Of a stretch of 6,851 nucleotides of DNA, positions 3,568 through 6,851 are shown one piece after another (position 1 is the first letter of the stretch; every line of letters starts with the position of its first letter). The position numbers and the translations under genes were made by a program. Under the pieces are notes generated by a model that saw only the letters and a program-made list of their open reading frames with translations, was not told the DNA's origin and did not search any database. Source of the stretch: Lachnoclostridium sp. UBA3775 (GTDB taxonomy: Bacteria > Bacillota > Clostridia > Lachnospirales > Lachnospiraceae); NCBI GenBank assembly GCA_002369525.1, contig DFFN01000182.1, positions 1 through 6,851 of the forward strand. The letters run 5' to 3'.

Positions 3568-6134
3568 ACAGTACTAAATTTGACGTCACCGGCATGTCAT
3601 GCGCTGCCTGCTCCGCAAGGGTCGAAAAAGCCGTCAAAAATGTGGACGGCGTAACAAGCTGCGCGGTCAATCTTCTGACAAACTCAATGACGGTGGACGG
3701 AAGCGCAGATACCGCCGAAATAATAAGAGCGGTGGAAAACGCCGGCTACGGGGCAAGCGTCTCGGCCGGAATCAAAAAGAGCACGGATGATACTCCCGCC
3801 ACGAAGGAAATACGCAGATTAAAGCACCGTCTCATAAGCTCCGCGATCATCCTGGCGGCGTTAATGTACGTTTCAATGGGACATATGATGTGGGACTGGC
3901 CCCTGCCCTTCTTCCTTAAAGACGGGAAGAGCGTTAACCATGTTGCCGTCGGCGTCTACGAGCTTGTGCTCTGCGTGGCTGTAATGATCATAAACCGCAG
4001 GTTTTTCATAAGCGGTTTCAAGGGCGTCCTTCACGGCGCCCCGAACATGGATACGTTGGTCGCAATGGGTTCGGGAGTATCGTTTCTTTATTCTCTGTAT
4101 GCCCTGTTTAACACTTTTGCGGCTTACAGAGCGGATGATATCGACCGGCAGATGAAGCTGATGGATGAATTCTACTTCGAGTCGGCTGCCATGATACTGA
4201 CACTTATCACGATCGGAAAGTTCCTCGAAGCCAAGGCAAAGGGCAGAACCACAAACGCCCTTAAAGGACTGATGGACCTTTCGCCCAAGACCGCCATTCT
4301 CATAAAAGACGGCAGTGAAATAACCGTCGCGGCCGAGACTCTTAAGCCCGGGGACATTTTTTTAGTCAAGCCGGGCACCGCAATACCGGTTGACGGCATC
4401 GTGCTTTCAGGTCAGAGCGCCGTTAACGAAGCTTCCCTTACGGGCGAAAGCATACCTGCGGAAAAATCAGAAGGCTCCGAGGTTTTCACGGCAACGATAA
4501 ACCAGTCCGGTGTGCTAAGATGCCTTGCTACAAAGGTGGGCGAGGATACCTCCCTGGCCAAGATCATCAAAATGGTTTCGGATGCTTCCTCAAGCAAAGC
4601 GCCCATCGCAAAAACCGCCGACAAGGTTTCGGGCATTTTTGTTCCGGCTGTCATTATCATTGCGCTGATCACAGGCTGCATATGGCTCCTTGCGGGTAAA
4701 AGCGCGGGCTTTGCCATGGCAAGAGCCGTTTCTGTGCTGGTTGTCAGCTGTCCCTGTGCCCTCGGCCTCGCAACTCCCGTTGCGATCATGGTCGGAAGCG
4801 GTGTCGGAGCCGGAAACGGCATATTGTTCAAGAATGCCGCCGCGCTTGAGGCCTGCGGCAGGACAAGGATTGTTGCTCTCGACAAAACGGGAACCATCAC
4901 CGGAGGCGAGCCGGAGGTTACCGACATTTTTGCGGCAGGCAAAACACCGGAGGAAACTCTGCTAAAACTTTCCTGTCTCCTCGAGAGAAATTCGGAGCAT
5001 CCGCTTTCAAAGGCGATAGTCGGTTACTGCGATGACAGATTCTCAGATGCCTCCCCTTCCGGGCCGGAGATCACCGGTTTTGAAGTTCTCCCGGGGCACG
5101 GACTAAGGGCCGTATGCGACGGCAAATCTCTTTGCGGCGGGAATGCGGAATATATAAAACAGTGCCTTTCGGATGAAGGCGGCAAGGACAGTCTTGCTGT
5201 TTTTAACGAAATGCTTGAAACGGCCGGAAAACTTGCCGAAGAAGGCAAAACGCCCCTCTTCTTTTCTCACGGCAGCAAATTCTTAGGAATCATCGCGGTT
5301 GCCGATACAATAAAGCCGGACAGCGCTGCAGCTGTTGCTTCACTTAAAGAACTCGGCCTTAAGGTAGTGATGATCACGGGAGACAACGAAAAAACCGCAA
5401 TGTCTATCGGCCGCAGCGCCGGAGTCGACAAGGTATATGCGGGAGTGCTGCCCGACGGAAAGGAAAGCATAATACGCGGGCTGAAAAAAGAAGGAGCCAC
5501 CGCAATGGTCGGCGACGGAATCAACGACGCGCCGGCTCTGACAAGCGCGGACATCGGAATTGCGATCGGTGCCGGTACCGACATTGCCAGGGATGCAGCA
5601 GACATAGTGCTCATGAAAAGCTCTCTTGCCGATGCCGAAACCGCAATTTCACTTTCCCGGGCGACTTTAAGAAACATCCACGAGAACCTTTTCTGGGCCT
5701 TCTTCTATAACATAATACTGATACCCATTGCCGCAGGCGCATGGATCCCCGTTACCGGACTTACAATGAACCCGATGCTCGGGGCCGCGGCCATGAGTCT
5801 TTCAAGCTTCTGCGTGTGCATGAACGCTTTGAGGCTGAACTTCTTTAAAGCGAAGAAATATACGAAAGAAAATGCTCCGGAGCCTGCAAACAATAAGATT
5901 TTAATAAACAACGGAGGTAACACCATGGAAAAAACTTTAAAGATCAACGGAATGATGTGCGGACACTGCGAGGCAAGAGTAAAGAAAACCCTCGAAAAGT
6001 TTCCCGAAATTGCCGAAGCAACACCCGACCACACCAAAAACAGCGTCATTGTGAGGCTTAATTCCGAGCCCGACTGGGAGGCCGTAAAGGCTGCAATTGC
6101 CGAGCAGGACTATGAATTCGTCGGCGTAGAATAA
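3564..6134 (+). CDS. copA: Cu(I)-exporting P1B-1 ATPase with N- and C-terminal HMA domains
   Basis: An 856-aa copper efflux pump that uses ATP to move Cu(I) out of the cytoplasm. Domains in order: HMA domain (about 1-68, GMSCAAC 10-16); helices near 88-107, 126-146, 161-185 and 202-222; actuator domain with TGES (293-296); helices near 356-378 and 386-412 with the metal-site CPC (396-398); phosphorylation motif DKTGT (D440); SEHP (477-480) and GHG (511-513) in the ATP-binding domain; TGDN (605-608) and GDGINDAP (650-657); helix with YN (715-716) and last helix with MSLSS (744-748). CPC, YN and MxxxS together define the Cu(I) subtype. An AAGGAGG site precedes the ATG. After a linker (about 762-787) a second HMA domain with GMMCGHC (797-803) fills the C-terminus, and residue 788 is a possible internal start. 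The N-terminal half is canonical; the C-terminal fusion is the odd part. Confidence 0.97.
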   Translation: MNSTKFDVTGMSCAACSARVEKAVKNVDGVTSCAVNLLTNSMTVDGSADTAEIIRAVENAGYGASVSAGIKKSTDDTPATKEIRRLKHRLISSAIILAALMYVSMGHMMWDWPLPFFLKDGKSVNHVAVGVYELVLCVAVMIINRRFFISGFKGVLHGAPNMDTLVAMGSGVSFLYSLYALFNTFAAYRADDIDRQMKLMDEFYFESAAMILTLITIGKFLEAKAKGRTTNALKGLMDLSPKTAILIKDGSEITVAAETLKPGDIFLVKPGTAIPVDGIVLSGQSAVNEASLTGESIPAEKSEGSEVFTATINQSGVLRCLATKVGEDTSLAKIIKMVSDASSSKAPIAKTADKVSGIFVPAVIIIALITGCIWLLAGKSAGFAMARAVSVLVVSCPCALGLATPVAIMVGSGVGAGNGILFKNAAALEACGRTRIVALDKTGTITGGEPEVTDIFAAGKTPEETLLKLSCLLERNSEHPLSKAIVGYCDDRFSDASPSGPEITGFEVLPGHGLRAVCDGKSLCGGNAEYIKQCLSDEGGKDSLAVFNEMLETAGKLAEEGKTPLFFSHGSKFLGIIAVADTIKPDSAAAVASLKELGLKVVMITGDNEKTAMSIGRSAGVDKVYAGVLPDGKESIIRGLKKEGATAMVGDGINDAPALTSADIGIAIGAGTDIARDAADIVLMKSSLADAETAISLSRATLRNIHENLFWAFFYNIILIPIAAGAWIPVTGLTMNPMLGAAAMSLSSFCVCMNALRLNFFKAKKYTKENAPEPANNKILINNGGNTMEKTLKINGMMCGHCEARVKKTLEKFPEIAEATPDHTKNSVIVRLNSEPDWEAVKAAIAEQDYEFVGVE
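5899..5918 (+). promoter_or_regulatory. Intergenic-like stretch with internal Shine-Dalgarno inside copA
   Basis: This AT-rich stretch in the copA linker reads like a gene junction. GGAGGT (5913-5918) is a consensus ribosome binding site 6 nt before an in-frame ATG (5925-5927). Tandem TAA codons at 5902-5904 and 5905-5907 sit in the +1 frame. A TTTT run (5899-5902) precedes them; one T fewer would bring TAATAA into the copA frame. Confidence 0.75.
5925..6134 (+). CDS. copZ: Possible free CopZ-like copper chaperone from an internal start in copA
   Basis: Starting at the internal ATG gives a 69-aa protein, MEKTLKINGMMCGHCEARVK onward, ending at the copA stop. The length and single HMA domain (GMMCGHC at residues 9-15, Cys 12 and 15) match free CopZ chaperones, which carry Cu(I) to CopA and, in some species, to a copper-sensing regulator. 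A consensus GGAGGT lies 6 nt upstream. It is in frame with copA, so the same residues are also the C-terminal domain of the pump. Whether ribosomes start here in the cell is not shown by sequence alone; the optimal signal makes it likely. Similar dual output is known for E. coli copA, there by frameshifting of the N-terminal domain, so the mechanism would differ. Confidence 0.5.
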   Translation: MEKTLKINGMMCGHCEARVKKTLEKFPEIAEATPDHTKNSVIVRLNSEPDWEAVKAAIAEQDYEFVGVE

Positions 6135-6175
6135 GCGCCGGAAAAAACTGAATAAAGTAAAGGGGGATTACACTT

Positions 6176-6851
6176 ATGAGGATAAAGAAGAATATTGCCG
6201 CCTGCTTTAAAATTTTTGTTTTGACACTGCTCTTTGTTTTTGTGCTTGCCGCATGCGGCAGGAAAGGAAGCAAATCTTCCGAAAGCAGCCCGGCAGGAGA
6301 AGCATCCGAATCGGCATCTGACACCGGCGAAGCATCGGATAACCCGGAAGACAGCAGTTCGGCAGATCCTGCGGCAGTTCTGCCCGCAAGGGAAGAAATA
6401 CTGAAGGATGCACCCGAGGTTTATGATTACTCGGTGCTTGTCTCCATCAATCCTTCTTTTCTGCTTTACATGAACGGGCAGGAAGTTTTCAGGATGGATC
6501 CGCTGAACGACGATGCGAAAAGCATAATGAACGAGATTCCTTACGAAAACAGGCTGATCACGGATGTGTTTAAAGACATTTTAAATGCCAGCTACGATCA
6601 TGATTTTCTCAAGGACGGTTCAAATGTAGATGTAAAAGTCCTTGACAGCAGGAAAACCGAGACCGAAACAAACGAAATCCTTAACGAAACCGAAAAGGTC
6701 GCAGGAATGGTTTCCGGAGAAAGAAAGATAAAAATAAATCTCGGAAGAAGCACCGATCCGGCGATCGAGTTTAAACCGGAATCCGGCAAGGACGAGCCGG
6801 TGCCTGACGATCCGGGCAATCCGGGTGGCAATGATAATCCCGGCGATCCAG
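6176..6851 (+). CDS. Lipoprotein with RsgI-like middle domain, C-terminus beyond window
   Basis: The first 225 residues of an exported lipoprotein cut by the right edge; the frame is open to the end. The start has AGGGGG 9 nt upstream. Residues 1-27 are a lipoprotein signal: basic MRIKK, hydrophobic core, lipobox LAAC with lipidation at C27. Residues 30-68 are a Ser/Glu/Asp/Ala linker. Residues about 85-157 resemble the extracellular middle domain of RsgI-type anti-sigma factors: YSVLVSINPSFLLYMNG, then FRMDPLNDDAKSIM and a helix LITDVFKDILN, close to the family pattern 'v.ldiNPsiel.vn...v....lNddg..l'. Here there is no cytoplasmic anti-sigma helix, so it is not a standard RsgI. From residue 200 a Pro/Gly/Asn/Asp-rich linker begins. 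It starts 41 nt after copA with no terminator between, so it may be in the copper transcript, but a copper role is not evident. Confidence 0.8.
   Translation, partial: MRIKKNIAACFKIFVLTLLFVFVLAACGRKGSKSSESSPAGEASESASDTGEASDNPEDSSSADPAAVLPAREEILKDAPEVYDYSVLVSINPSFLLYMNGQEVFRMDPLNDDAKSIMNEIPYENRLITDVFKDILNASYDHDFLKDGSNVDVKVLDSRKTETETNEILNETEKVAGMVSGERKIKINLGRSTDPAIEFKPESGKDEPVPDDPGNPGGNDNPGDP

Noticed and set aside
4412..4942. 176-codon minus-strand open frame inside copA
   Set aside because: Antisense shadow of conserved ATPase motifs (TGES to DKTGT); no ribosome site and no plausible protein features. The same applies to the minus frames at 5267-5677 and 5705-6049.
1..6851. Mobile elements, tRNA or rRNA genes, CRISPR array
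   Set aside because: No transposase or integrase motifs, no terminal inverted repeats, no tRNA-like cloverleaf and no spaced direct repeats were found; the only clear tandem repeat is the 15-bp duplication at 121-150.

Overview
The window looks like a Gram-positive Firmicute chromosome, most likely Clostridia and probably Lachnospiraceae. The signs are strong GGAGG-type ribosome binding sites, a sortase-type C-terminal anchor (SPETG, membrane helix, basic tail), an RsgI-like extracellular domain, a lipoprotein signal, and a leader-terminator riboswitch. The family assignment is inference from gene style; no marker gene is present.

Left part, minus strand (about 3045 down to 1): a cobalamin-riboswitch operon. 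A sigma-70-type promoter (TATGAT with an extended TG, TTGCAT 17 bp upstream) reads into a compact cobalamin aptamer (about 2980-2864) closed by a 10-bp P1 helix. An intrinsic terminator follows (2773-2737). Downstream are a small, highly charged cytoplasmic protein (101 aa), a 648-aa cell-wall-anchored protein, and a membrane-anchored Pro/Thr/Glu-rich protein that runs off the left edge. The 648-aa protein joins a DUF4430/transcobalamin-like beta domain, a cadherin-like beta-sandwich and an alpha/alpha-toroid (prenyltransferase/squalene-cyclase-like repeats). The genes are tightly packed (ATGA overlap, then a 2-nt gap). With the riboswitch, this suggests a surface system for capturing corrinoids, built from the same two folds as animal intrinsic factor and transcobalamin but in the opposite order.

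Right part, plus strand (about 3079 to 6134): a copper-handling operon. A divergent promoter (TTTACA-18-TATAAT) drives a small membrane-anchored protein with a Cys/Gly-rich segment and one HMA metal-binding domain. This overlaps by ATGA with copA, a complete P1B-1 Cu(I) ATPase with an HMA domain at each end. The C-terminal HMA domain is preceded in frame by its own Shine-Dalgarno and ATG, so a free CopZ-like chaperone could be made from inside copA. Removing one T from the TTTT run at 5899-5902 would create tandem TAA stops just before that site, so the fusion is either a recent join, a switchable state or a sequence error.

Right edge: 41 nt after copA a lipoprotein begins, with an RsgI-like middle domain and the start of a Pro/Gly/Asn/Asp linker; it is cut by the window end. 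The two operons share an intergenic region but nothing in the sequence shows a functional link between copper and cobalamin.
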